Assembly (NCBI GenBank): GCA_027579435.1
Contig: JANBPK010001275.1
Span: 1 to 36,085, forward strand
Length of the DNA stretch: 36,085 bases
Source of the DNA: Candolleomyces eurysporus
Taxonomy: Eukaryota; Basidiomycota; Agaricomycetes; Agaricales; Psathyrellaceae
Direction of reading: 5' to 3'
This document shows, piece by piece, positions 10,656 through 20,900 of the stretch. How positions within the stretch are numbered: position 1 is the first letter of the stretch; every line of letters starts with the position of its first letter. The notes under the pieces were generated by a model that was not told the origin of the DNA, did no database searches, and worked only from the letters and a program-made list of their open reading frames with translations. Position numbers and translations under genes: made by a program.

Positions 10656-11014
10656 TGTTGAACTTACGTGAAATAGATGCCTGTTCCATGGCGCTTATTA
10701 TGTAAACCTCTATAAATAGCATTACGCAGTATATTCGGTATATAGTAGGTCTAGTAGTATTCTAGGTTCAACTTCTAGAGCTAAGCGTCATAATGGTGTC
10801 AGAATTGCACCTTAAGCACGCAATGCTCAGTCATCCAATGTGCACAGACCACTAGGTGACTTTGTGTGACGTTACAGTCACATATTCGAGTAGTATATAA
10901 ACCATGTAGTTTAGTACGAATAAAGCTCGAAGCACTTTCTATTAAGCAAAGTCAGTAGTACATCCCTCAAGCATCACTCAATAGTCGATCCCTGTATAAC
11001 GGTATGTCTCAACA
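10656..11014 (+). repeat. Right (3') LTR of the copia element, diverged from the left one
   Basis: It begins TGTTGAACTTACGTGAAAT right after the purine tract and ends near TCAACA. It contains two TATA-like sites, ctataaatag near 10710 and gtatataaac near 10895. The second half matches the left LTR (taagcacgcaatgctcagtca, gcacagacca, gtgacgt.ac.gtcacat), but the middle does not. Near 10790 the sequence aatggtgtcagaattg resembles a tRNA-Met primer-binding site, which would be odd inside an LTR. Confidence 0.55.
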
Positions 11015-12022
11015 ACATACTCTTCCTACTTGTAGCTGTAGCACTGCTGGACTCGCATTACCATGCGAGAAATGCTGTCTAACATTGGCAAGTCCCTGGG
11101 GACCGCTTTCCGGGTATCTCTTTCCGTGAATGACTTTTCCTTTCAGAGTTTCTCGAGCTCCTTTGTCGTGCCGCGCCAGCCATCATGCCGTTTGACGTGC
11201 CGGACTCTTGCCGCGCATCTCTTTGCGTGCTTAGGAACTCGTCCCCACTGCTCTAGCACTGAATATACTCGATTGGTATGAGGCCGCACGAGAGATAGGG
11301 TTCCTTAAGTGCCTAGGAGACCCTTCCTATCGCCTAGTAGTGAAACCAGGTTGTTCTGCTGCAGGGCAGGCCGTTGATCTGAAGCGGCGCCACCCGGCTA
11401 ACATACTAAACCCTAATCTCGGGTATATGGCGGCGCGCCTCTAAGTCGGCAGTCCTCGAGTAGACTCCAACTCTCGCGAACCCAAGAGTAGCGTACTCTT
11501 TCGTTATCCTTCGCACCGCGCGAGTTATCTTAATATTGGCAGGGTTTCTTAGGGTAGAGATTAGATTAGACACGACCGTGTATTGAATTATGAACTGTCT
11601 ATTCAATAAAGTGGTATTTATTCGCGAAAAAGCGAACATGGTCGTATCAGCGCGCTGCTCACTCACCGCATTCGAGGTCTCGACCTTGTTCAGTTTCAAG
11701 AACTTGATTCCCCTTGACGAAATCTCTTACTGCAAGGCTTCGATAATGAGTAAAGCTATTGTTTGGGGACTCTTAGCGATAGCCGTGCTCCTAAAAGGTC
11801 TAATCTTGGTGGGGACGGCGGCGTTGATTACGGCGGCGTTGATTACGGCGGCGTTGATTACGCCGACCAATTTCATAAAGACAGTTCTGTTGCAAGGAAC
11901 GGAACTAAACTTTGTGTCGGAAGACGATGGGTGTTTGCAATGGTTACACGCTAATCCGATACGCGATATTTGCGACCGGACGGTAAGTTTTCCCTCGTCG
12001 TCAGTAACGGAAAGCCAGACAG
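11015..12022. other. No confident gene; short coding-like segments and a 15-bp triplet repeat
   Basis: A 69-codon plus-strand frame at 11235-11444 (NILDWYEAAREIGFLKCL... ending MAARL) has good-looking composition but no recognised domain and no ATG near its start. A frame at 11590-12057 has a hydrophobic stretch around a perfect 15-bp repeat (cggcggcgttgatta, three copies, 11816-11860). A potential donor at 12000 (gtaagt is not exact there) and an acceptor before 12023 could make this an upstream exon of the next gene, but this is not secure. Confidence 0.3.
11816..11860. repeat. Three perfect copies of a 15-bp unit
   Basis: The unit cggcggcgttgatta is repeated exactly three times. In the frame open at 11590 it encodes TAALI three times; on the other strand it would read AVINA three times. 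It is a codon-preserving microduplication, so it is compatible with coding use, but no gene could be proven. Confidence 0.8.
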
Positions 12023-15000
12023 ATGACTCACCATTATTTAAAGAGCTACGGTGGTAAGCAGTACTCAATGTGTCTCGCTGGAAGGGAGAGTTTCAATGTG
12101 CTTGACTCGGGCTTGAGAAATGTATGCATTATTTCTTCCGACTTTCCCCCCTCACTGACCAACCCCTGCACAGATTTTCGCTCGCACAAACACATCACAA
12201 GAAACCCTGTCGCTTCACCAGCCCAAGGGTGTCTTACCTCAAGGGCCTAATGGCATTCTTGGCTTTGATACCGTCCGGGCCTCAGAGAATCCGTTTGCGG
12301 TGAATGCATTGCGTCTTTCCAATGTCTCCCTATTTCCCAATCTGTCAACCCCCCGACCAAGAATAACGTCCTTTGGATCCTCATCCACTGAATATGTAAG
12401 CCATCATTCGCAGAGTTAAACAATCTCTAACGTATCCACAGTCCCCCGCTGGATATTCTGCTCCTACTGGACACGCCACTCCTGTTCGACAGGCGGAAGG
12501 TCCAATGTCCCCTCACTCCCCATCCACTGAATATGTAAGTCATCGTTTGTAGATTTAAACATTCTCTAACATATTCACAGATCCCTGTTGGATATTCCGC
12601 TCCTGCTGGACGTGCCACTCCTGTTGGGCTTTCTGCTCCTGTTAGACACCCCCCTCCCTCATCCACTGACGACGTAAGTCATAATTTGGAAAGCTAAACA
12701 CACTCTAAAATCTAAAATATATCACAGCTCCCTGTTGGATATCCCGCTCCTGCTGGACATGCCACTACTGCTGGGCTTTCTGCCCCTGTTAGACACCCCC
12801 CTCCTGCTGTGCGCACTGTGACATCCTTTGAATCCTCATCCACTGAATATGTAAGTCATCATTCAGAAAGTTAAACAAGCTCTAACATATTCACAGTTCC
12901 CCGTTGGATATTCCGCTCCTACTGGACACGCCACTCCTGTTGGGCTTTCCACTCCTGTTGGACACCCCCCTCCCTCATTAAGGCTCCAACTATACAGTAT
13001 AGGATTATGTCTATATACAGTAGTATCTGTATAGAATTACGTATAGGTATAGGGCTGCTGCTTGAGGATTTGTATATAGTAGTTACTCCCCTATACCGTT
13101 TGTATCCAGTTAAACCAATAGGTGTTGGCCAACGGACAGGTACTGTATAGGCCTAGCAAAGCATGTGCACGTTGCTAAGCGGGTCCTCTTTGGGTGAACT
13201 TTGGGAACTGCCACCGACCACCGCTGCCGCATTGCTAAATTGGGTCGCTCACTACTGCTTGTCAAGCTTAATTTCTGGCATCGAGAGCATTTTGCGTGCC
13301 CGTACAATGCAGAAACTCAATACTATAAGCAGTCCCTTTGGTGCTATATCTATGCACAAGCTTACCATAGCTACATACATGTAGAAATGCCCAGGAGAAG
13401 TACCATGAGTCAGGTTGACAAAATAGGACTGATCCACTCTGCGTTCCTGTGGTCCCAAGAACGACGAGCTGCAATATCAAGCAGGTTGAAGCATTTTCCG
13501 CATTTTCACCCCTCCCACAACCATGGCACCTACTGTCGATGTCGCTGGCCATTTTTCACGCAAGGTCAAGACCCTTTGTGGCCTCGTTCTGCAGCTTCCC
13601 CTGACAGTACCTATTGCAAAGCAGGATGGCCGAATCGTTGAGGTCTTCGATCGGTACCCTATTCCAGCAGATAGCTCAGAAAACTGGGAAGTCTTCAACC
13701 ATCGAATGGACATCTGATTTGGCGAGGACACTTGAATTGATGGTCGTTTACCGACTGTTGAACGAGGGTGCTACAGGATGGACCTTGTTTTGAGCTATCT
13801 GGATCATGTTGTCGATTCCGGACACCTCCAATGGGAAGCAGCGATGCCCAAGATAATGCGATTGATGGATGAGGTAAAAACCCTGGTGTATGTTCTTCAT
13901 TAATTTGATATACATGACTCATAATAACTTAGCCTGATGCTCTAGCGACGCTGCAGCACCTTCACAGGCTACAAAACCAAAAAANGCGAAAGAAGGCTTC
14001 ATCAAGCACTGCCCTTATCGATAGTGACAGTGCAGACAAAGACTACTTCCCACCTCGTCGACCCACTAAAGGGGAGGACGACCCAGAGCCTGATGTTCTC
14101 TTTGATTCGGATGGAAACGAGATTGTCGAGGAGACTGATTTCCGTAAAGAATTGGTATGTGTGGCCACTTTGAAAGGCTAGGCTTTGCTACAACTTCCTC
14201 TCAGGACAGGAAACGTGCAGAGAAGCGAGCAAAAACAACCAAAGAAGCCCCTCAGATGACAAAGCTATCCAAGACTAGGAAGGTGTGAGATAGGCCTTCT
14301 CAATGCATGAATAAGCTGACTAGATCATCTAAATTTCCAGACATCTGCTGCAAAGGTCACTGTTGCGTTGGAAAGTGATGAAGAATCCAATGGTGAAGGT
14401 GCTCTGCGTCGCGTCCAGGAAGCAGAAGCCATCCCACAAGGCAAGCGTCGAGGTCCTGCCAACCAGACACTTGTCCATTGGACTCCTGGAAAACCTGTGA
14501 AAGATGATGAGGGCCGACTGCACTGGGAGTTCCGCTGCAAGTACTGCAAATGGTGAAGCTCAGTCACCTCCATTTGCATTACAGCTGAAACTCACTGTGT
14601 TGCAGTGTTCGCACCTTTGAATGGACTGTACGGATCAAGAACAATTACATTCCCAAATTCAGCGATGAGCCCAAGATACCAAAACTCAGCAATCTTGCGA
14701 CTCACACAAACAACTGCAAGAAAAAANGCAGACCACAATAAAGCAAAGGAGGGTGAAGATGGTGACCCCACGCTTCCCAGCACATCTGAGTTCAATTACC
14801 GTCGCAGTGCCGAGTTTATGGCTGAGTTCCTTGAGAAGGGTCGGCTAAACCCTGCGGTCAAAGTTACGCCTGACGGATTTCGACGGATCTTTGCTGCATG
14901 GATCCTAGACAAAGATCTTCCTTGGACAACAGGTGAGTACTAAATATTGAATCGCCTCAATCCAAATTATACAATCAACTTACTCATATTTCACCTCTTC

Positions 15001-15843
15001 AGGCGAGGCTCCACTACTCCGTTGCTTGTTCCAATACCTCAAAGTCAACCAGATGCTCTTGAGTGACATGCAAGTAAGGACTGAACTGGGACCCTCATCC
15101 GCTGACAACATAAGTCATCATTCAGGAAGTTCAATGTGATCTAACATAGATAACAGCTCCCCATTGGACATTATGCTCCTGCTGGACGTGCCACTCCTGC
15201 TGGACATGCCACTCCTGCTGGACGTACCACTCCTGTTGGGCTTTCTGCTCCTGTTAGACACCCCCCTCCTTCTGTACACGCCCCAACATCCTTTGAATCC
15301 TCATCCACTGAATACATAAGTCATCATTTGTAAATTTAAGCAATCTCTAACATATTCACAGTTCCCCATTGGATATTCTGCTCCTACTGGACGTGCCACT
15401 CATGTTGGTATATCCACTCCTGTTAGACACCCCCCNTCTTGTTGGACACGCTGCAATGTCTGTTGAATCCTCATCCACTGAATACGTAAGTCATGGTTCA
15501 GAAAGTTAGACAAACTCTAACATATTCACAGCTCCCTGTTAGATATTCCGCTCCTGCTGGATGTGCCACTCCTGTTGGGCTTTCCAGTGCTGTTGGTCAC
15601 ACTTCTCCTGTTGGATACACCCCTCCTGTTGGACATCCTCCCGTTGTACGCACTGGTCCTGTTGGACTCACTGCTTCTGTTGAACACGCTGCCCCTTCTG
15701 GACACTCAGCTCCTGCACCCCAGGCTGTGGTAGGAACAAAATCTAAGGGCCCTCTTCTCAATGTGCGCTCCTCTCTCAACATTTTATACGTGAAGCAACA
15801 TTATCTCCTAGCTTTTTTCACTTCTAATGATCAAAAAACCTAG
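12023..15843 (+). CDS. Multi-exon gene of tandem phase-0 exons encoding Gly/Pro hexapeptides, interrupted
   Basis: The left block has exons 12023-12121, 12174-12395, 12442-12534, 12581-12673, 12728-12850 and 12897 to about 12978. The right block has about 15092-15109, 15157-15315, 15362-15485, 15532 to a TAG at 15841-15843. All introns are 46-54 nt with gtaagt and a cacag-type acceptor, and every internal exon is a multiple of three in phase 0. After a unique N-terminal region (GILGFDTVRASENPFAVNAL), each exon repeats PVGYSAPAGHATPVGLSAPV-like text made of G-[YHLR]-[SA]-[AT]-P-[VAT] hexapeptides and ends SSTEY or SSTDD. The N at 15436 must be dropped to keep exon 15362-15485 in frame. A 2.1-kb hAT-like fragment splits the array, and two right-block donors read ataagt, so this allele is probably broken. 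No family is recognised; a low-complexity extended protein is likely. Confidence 0.6.
12396..12978 (+). repeat. Left array of exon-intron repeat units
   Basis: There are four near-identical introns (46, 46, 54 and 46 nt), each following an exon end like tcatccactgaatat. Units are about 139-169 bp long. Within exons there is a second-level 18-bp repeat (for example ggacatgccactcctgct). The array stops abruptly at ccctcat (12972-12978), where the inserted fragment begins. Confidence 0.8.
12979..15090 (+). mobile_element. 2.1-kb hAT-like transposon fragment inserted in the exon array
   Basis: The repeat array ends at ccctcat (12972-12978) and resumes with ccctcat (15092-15098), so a 7-bp repeat unit segment is duplicated around the insert; an eighth base differs (t versus a). 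The hAT superfamily makes 8-bp duplications (known). The insert holds the N-terminal exons of a BED-finger transposase but lacks the catalytic and dimerisation parts, and no convincing terminal inverted repeats were seen. Its left end is AT-rich with tatacagtata-like palindromes up to about 13110. It may be a 3'-truncated copy, in which case the duplication is coincidental. Confidence 0.5.
13523..15075 (+). pseudogene. BED-type zinc-finger transposase (hAT-like), N-terminal exons only
   Basis: The exons are 13523-13873, 13933-14154, 14205-14282, 14341-14552, 14606-14932 and 15003-15075. The ATG at 13523 follows a pyrimidine-rich leader (cacaaccATGG). Exon 1 (RKVKTLCGLVLQLPLTVPIA...) has two in-frame TGA codons at 13715 and 13733. 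Exons 2-4 are acidic then basic. Splicing exon 4 to exon 5 gives FRCKYCKCVRTFEW ... LATHTNNCKK, a C-x2-C...H-x3-C BED finger. Exons 5-6 continue RIFAAWILDKDLPWTTGEAP ... YLKVNQMLLSDMQ, typical of the start of the hAT catalytic region. After SDMQ a donor (gtaagg) begins and the gene is cut off. The N at 14727 must be dropped to keep frame; the N at 13985 stands for a real base. Confidence 0.7.
15092..15789 (+). repeat. Right array of exon-intron repeat units
   Basis: This is the same unit as the left array. One exon (15157-15315) is expanded to 53 codons by extra 18-bp repeats (ggacgtgccactcctgct and variants). Two of its three introns begin ataagt (15110 and 15316) instead of gtaagt. The last exon encodes a longer run of diverged hexapeptides (GHTSPVGYTPPVGHPP) and then a non-repetitive tail. 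Confidence 0.8.
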
Positions 15844-15844
15844 T

Positions 15845-16653
15845 ATGAATGAAGACGAGATAAAGGAAGTCCTCCCAACTGGAAAGATCAAGAAAATCTC
15901 CAAAGGACCATTCAAACTCAAAAAAAACGTCTCCGCCTCCGCCGTCGAGTCCCCAAACTTTGGGTTCTTTCGGAAACATGAGACTAAGCGATGCTAGTTT
16001 CATTCCCAGAAACAATCGGCGACATTCAATGAGTCTTCCGAGCTCCCCCGAGAGAGTTGCGGCCCGAGACCTACCCCCCACCGTATCCTACAACCACTAC
16101 CCATCCTTTTCTTACGGATCCTTCCATCCTCCCATTCCTCCCCCCCCTGAAACTCTCTTTCTCGATCCATAACCAGGGTATGAGAACAATTTATCCCCCA
16201 ATACTCTTCCTCGCCGTCCTCACTTGTGCCCTGGGTTGATGAATGTCAACTTCAACCCGTCCCAACCTCAAGAATCCTCACCCACACTCCATCCTCCCTT
16301 TCAGAATGATTGTAACACGACCCCATTTATCAGAGAACAGGAGAAAACAGAAGACGAATTTGTGGAACAGCTCTTGTGCCAACCAGCACTTGTGCTTCCA
16401 CAAAACCCTTGGTCGATGGACGCGATGTTGCATGCTGGGAGTAGGTCGTATATGACCAGACACACAGCCTTGTACCGATGCAAGAAACCATCCCACAGTC
16501 GTAATCCATGCCAGGATCCGGTGGAAATACCTGTTTCGATGGACATAGACTTCACCGGTTTCTTCCAAAACCAGGAAATTTCTCATGAGGATTGTATAAG
16601 GCGCGCATTTCGTCATTTCCAGAATGATAGACCAGGAAACAGCGGTGCTTTTT
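15845..16653 (+). pseudogene. Pro/Ser-rich protein of unknown function, broken
   Basis: An ATG at 15845, one base after the previous stop, opens MNEDEIKEVLPTGKIKKISK. The frame slips in an 8-A run (15920-15927); with seven As it continues TSPPPPSSPQTLGSFGNMRL and RRHSMSLPSSPERVAARD. An in-frame TAA lies at 16170-16172, after which the same frame continues PGYENNLSPNTLPRRPHL to GNSGAF at the N at 16654. The composition is serine, proline and asparagine rich, as in regulatory or disordered proteins; a short Cys/His-containing stretch (MTRHTALYRCKK) is the only ordered-looking part. No family is recognised. It may be an N-terminal exon of the following transposon or a separate host gene. Confidence 0.4.
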
Positions 16654-16654
16654 N

Positions 16655-17425
16655 GAGTGTTCCAGCTTCTTGTCAATATGGTACTTCTTACACTACAAAT
16701 ATGTTTTTTNACGTGTCTCGATTACTTTTGTTGTTTGTACTGTATTATTTTGAACATGCCTACATTCCCTTGAAGAACATCTGGCGGTCATTGTGATTGA
16801 TTTGAGCGTTTTAATCAATTTGATCACTCTTACATTACACCATTTTGAGCGTTTTGATCACTCTGATCCTTCTGAGCGAGTTGTGGGTCCACATCTTCCG
16901 CCAGCCCCATTTACCCTCCATTCTACTGTCAACACCCAGCACACGGTGATTATACTATCCTCAACCGTTGATTCGGTAGGGCCTCTGATTAGGTCAGTCA
17001 CAGAATGTCATGCCTTTTGGCAGGGAAGTGTGACAGGTGTGGCGGTTGACCGAAATTCCATTTCGTTCAAATTTTGGACTTTCTCCTCCTGGAAAAAAGA
17101 GATTTGTAGTGCCATGGGTTGATTATCACATTTATCATGACATGGGCCTTTATTTTTGACGAAGAGACCGTGAAATGAGAAAGTGACTGAAGCAGGGGCC
17201 CTACCAAATCAACAGTTGATGATAGCCTGAGTATGCAAGGGCCAACGTCATGAAAACTCTATAATTTTCCCTTTTTTTTCCTTTCAAAACCCAAAGGGAC
17301 TGTGACACATGGCAATGATTGTCTCAGTGCGTCGGGCATGGTGGCTAACGTGCCCCTTTCAAGTTACTACACCATCGCAACGGGCGCGCTTCATGGCTGG
17401 TCACCGACTCTCTCTTGAGGTAAAC
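16655..17425. other. No gene recognised
   Basis: This stretch contains poly-T runs with Ns at 16654 and 16710 and a short direct repeat around tgagcgttttgatca and tgagcgttttaatca (about 16803-16860). No frame shows domain-like sequence. Confidence 0.4.
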
Positions 17426-17782
17426 TCATAAAATTTCAGAATTGGCATGGTAACAAGTGTACTTCCACAACTGTGACATTCGTCGTATAATGGAATGCAT
17501 CCCACCGTTGATGGGTTGAATGATAACATAGAGGCTTGTTCGGATCTTCTCAGTGTGGAGCAAGAGAAGGATCATGGGGTTGTCCAGAGAGGGCATCTCC
17601 AACACAAGAGTACCCTCTCCACAATTTGTGTGGAGTAGGGGATAGTTGTTTCCATTAAGAGGGTATTCAGAGCCTACTCCTATGGTACCGATCACTTGAA
17701 AGGGTCTCACGCCACTGAGAGAGACGACAGTCAGTGCGACCAACCCTACAACACGCACCATGCCAACCCAAATTTCCAACAT
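17426..17782 (-). CDS. Possible small secreted protein, 118 aa
   Basis: This single-exon minus-strand frame starts MLEIWVGMVRVVGLVALTVV, a basic-hydrophobic N-terminus that could serve as a signal peptide with cleavage near SLSGVRP. The rest (IGVGSEYPLNGNNYPLL, then NCGEG and a hydrophobic LLLLHTEK stretch) shows no known domain and only two cysteines. It lies upstream of, and divergent from, the Plavaka transposase. Support is only the length and the N-terminal composition, so a chance ORF is quite possible. Confidence 0.25.
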   Translation of the reverse strand: MLEIWVGMVRVVGLVALTVVSLSGVRPFQVIGTIGVGSEYPLNGNNYPLLHTNCGEGTLVLEMPSLDNPMILLLLHTEKIRTSLYVIIQPINGGMHSIIRRMSQLWKYTCYHANSEIL

Positions 17783-17940
17783 TGAAACTGTTGCTCCCAG
17801 TTCAACACAGCTTCAGCATTAACCACTGTAATGGAACACCCAGTATTTTTCCTGACTACTTTCCCTCATATTCAGTGAGGTTTGTCTGATCATCGTTGTT
17901 TTCAACCAACCCTCTCCACTGTATTCCTGTTAAGAACTTA

Positions 17941-20900
17941 ATGGACAGCAACACGTTCTATTCAAGTACCAGAATACCTTACGAGCACCCCATCCATCCC
18001 ACTTACCAATGCAACCACTGTGGAAGGCCATACTCTGATTCTCGACATCTTGATCAACATCAACACAAATGCCAAAGCAGTAAACGAACCCTTTCTGATC
18101 TCCTTGAAGAGACAAAGGCGTTCTGGGAAAACAGAAAATGTCGCAAGATTGGAACAGTTATAAATGATCCCTCATATTCAACAAAACCTCTGAATGAATC
18201 CAGAGGCGAAGACCTCTCCCCCATTTCACATGTGAGAAACAGCCACCTATTGTTTTCCAAAGGCGGAAGCTCACAATGCTATTTCAAAATTCACCTTAGG
18301 CTCAGTTGTCTCAAGGGTCTCCGAGTCTAACACCAATCATAGAAAATACTGACCGGCTTCAGCCAACTGAAAGCAGTGAAAATGTCTATCACAACGTCAG
18401 TCCAGTGAACTACACACCAAAATTGATGTCACTGACAGTGACCATAGGACCTAGATATCCCTGTGTCAAAGCGGAAGGGGACTCGATCCCGTCGTCTTCC
18501 TGCACGGTATCGACAGGACGTTCTTCCCCAACCTCCACCCCCAGTTGAATCAGGAGGCCCTTTATTCGGTCAGCCCCTACCTCCATTTCATTTAATATTC
18601 CCGTCTCTAAACCATTGACTTACAGACCCCGACCAAGGGACTCACTCACTGGCGGGTGAGATCATCGAAATCACAAACTCAGCGACTCCCCAACCTCTCT
18701 CTACACTCACCTCTCCACGAAACTCATTTGGGGTGATGAGAGAATACTCCATCCCCATGAATTCCACCATCATGCATGATCCAGACTGACTCATAACACT
18801 TCAGGATCTCACAGATCTACCCCTTGCCTCCCCTAGGAACGGAGGCCTCAATCTCAACCCATACAGACCCTTCTCCAACTTATCTGCTTTTTCAATTGCT
18901 GATTGGTACTGGAGCTCCAATAACAAGTTGTATGCTGACTTTGTAAAGCTGATCTCCATCCTGAAGAAACCAAACTTCTCCCTTGAAGATGTAATGCGGG
19001 TGAACTGGGCAGGAGCATTCAAGGAATTAGGGGCCAACAAGGATGATCTCCCTGACGATACTGGATCGTGGATTGAAGATGACGGGTGGAAGACAACTCG
19101 AATATCAATCAATGTGCCATTTCACAACAGAATGAAAAATCCTGGGTTGGAGAAATATGTCATAGGGGATTTCCGGCATCGAAGCATTGTTTCTGTCATC
19201 AGGGAGAAGATACTCAATGAAGACAAAAACCGCCAATTTCACTATTACCCCTACTGCTCCACGTGGAAGGCATCGGAGGCTTCTCCTGAAGTTGATCTAT
19301 ATGGAGAGGTGTACGCCTCCCAAGCATTTCAGGACGCCCACGAAGAGCTGCAGAATCAGCCAGATCCCAACCCAGGGGAACCACTTGAAAAGGTCGTGGT
19401 GGCTATGATGTTTGCGTCAGATTCTACACATCTCACGTCCTTTGGGGCCACCCAGCTGTGGCCATGCTACCTCTTGTTTGGAAATGAATCCAAGTACCGA
19501 CGATCTCAGCCCAGCCAGCACCTCTGTCATCAAATTGCTTACTTTGAAAAGGTAGTTCACTTCTACGGGAATTTCTTCACATATTCATATTTATAAAATT
19601 CTTAATCTAGCTCTCTGACAAGTTTACCAACTACCTCAAGATGCGCAACAATGGGAAGCTTCCATTGAACACATTCATTATGCACTGTGCCCGTGAACTC
19701 TTCCACTCCCAGTGGTCTGCGTTACTGGACAACGAACTCCTTGATGCCATGAAGAATGGAGTTGTGCTTATGTGTCCAGATGGGCGTCAACACAGATTCT
19801 ACCCCAGAATATTCACTTATTCAGCAGACTACCCAGAAAAGTAATGAATCCCCCTGATTTTATTTCATATTGCTGAATACCAAGTACAGGATCTTAGTCG
19901 CAGGGATTAGAAACAATGGAATATGTCCATGCCATAGATGCTTTATAAGGAAGGCAGACCTTTCAAACTTAGGAGCTCCAAACGACAATCAACGGTGTCT
20001 TCAACAGCGAATCAATTCCGAGGATAGCTGCACAAACCTTGTTGCTGATGCACGCAGGGAAATAATGGAGAATAATTATGCAGTGGATGGAAATAAAGTT
20101 GAAGCCCTCCTCAAGTCACAGTCTTTGGTCCCAGTCGACATAGGTTCTGTGCCATTTTTTTCTACTTCATTCTAACCTGCAAATTTTTAGAATTCTTTCT
20201 TGTCACCTTGCTTTCAACCGTTCATAGTTAGCATCCTCCCAGCGCTTGTCGTTGATATTTTGCACAAGTTCAAGATTGGGGTGTGGAAGCGGCTTTACAC
20301 CCATCTAATTTGCCTTCTAGTGGCATTTTCTCAACCATCTGGCATCACGCTAACTGCAGAACTTGATTATAGGTGAGTGACAGGTTGATGACAGTTTCTC
20401 TATTTTTTGAGCTAGTTCCACAGATATAGATCTACCCCTTCTTTTGGGAGGGATGCAGTCAGGAAGTTTGGGGTGAACGCATCCTCTATGACAAGGAAGG
20501 CAGCAAGGGACTTTGAAGACCTTTTGCAGGTGAGTTACCCCGTCTTTAAATCCCTCCTTATAGTATGTATAATTCCCCTCTCTCTCTCTCAGTGTGCTAT
20601 CCCTGCTTTTGAATGTTTATTACCAGAGCCTCATAACTCGAGGCTGATGAAGCTACTATTCATCTTTGCCCAATGGCATGCACTGGCCAAGCTTCAACTC
20701 CACAATGACTACACACTGGATCTTATGGACTACACAACTACACAACTCGGGGCTCATACAAGACGCTTTGACAGAGATACATGCTCACAAGTTTTGACCA
20801 AGGAGCTACCCAAAGAAGCAGAAGCTAGGGCACAACGTGAAGCAAAGGGAAAGGGGAAAGGCACTGCCAGCGCCACGTGGAAACCCGCCACTTTGGGCAT

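Larger units (their letters stand above)
6189..11014 (+). mobile_element. Ty1/copia LTR retrotransposon, pol present, gag missing
   Basis: The element consists of LTR-like ends at 6189-6599 and 10656-11014, a purine tract just before the right LTR, and a copia-order pol gene (protease, integrase, reverse transcriptase, RNase H) at 6690-10606. Both LTRs start TGTTGAACTT and contain TCAACAAC at the chosen end. Only about 400 bp separate the left LTR from the protease, too little for a copia gag (usually several hundred codons), and no zinc-knuckle C-x2-C-x4-H-x4-C motif is visible. No matching target duplication was found beside the ends, so the boundaries are provisional. It is either a gag-deleted derivative or a recombinant. 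Confidence 0.85.

Noticed and set aside
6184..11019. Target-site duplication for the copia element
   Set aside because: The 5-bp sequences outside the proposed LTR ends (gttcg and acata) do not match.
12427..12666. Minus-strand ORF over the repeat array
   Set aside because: It is the antisense shadow of the plus-strand exons; splice signals and phase-0 exons exist only on the plus strand.
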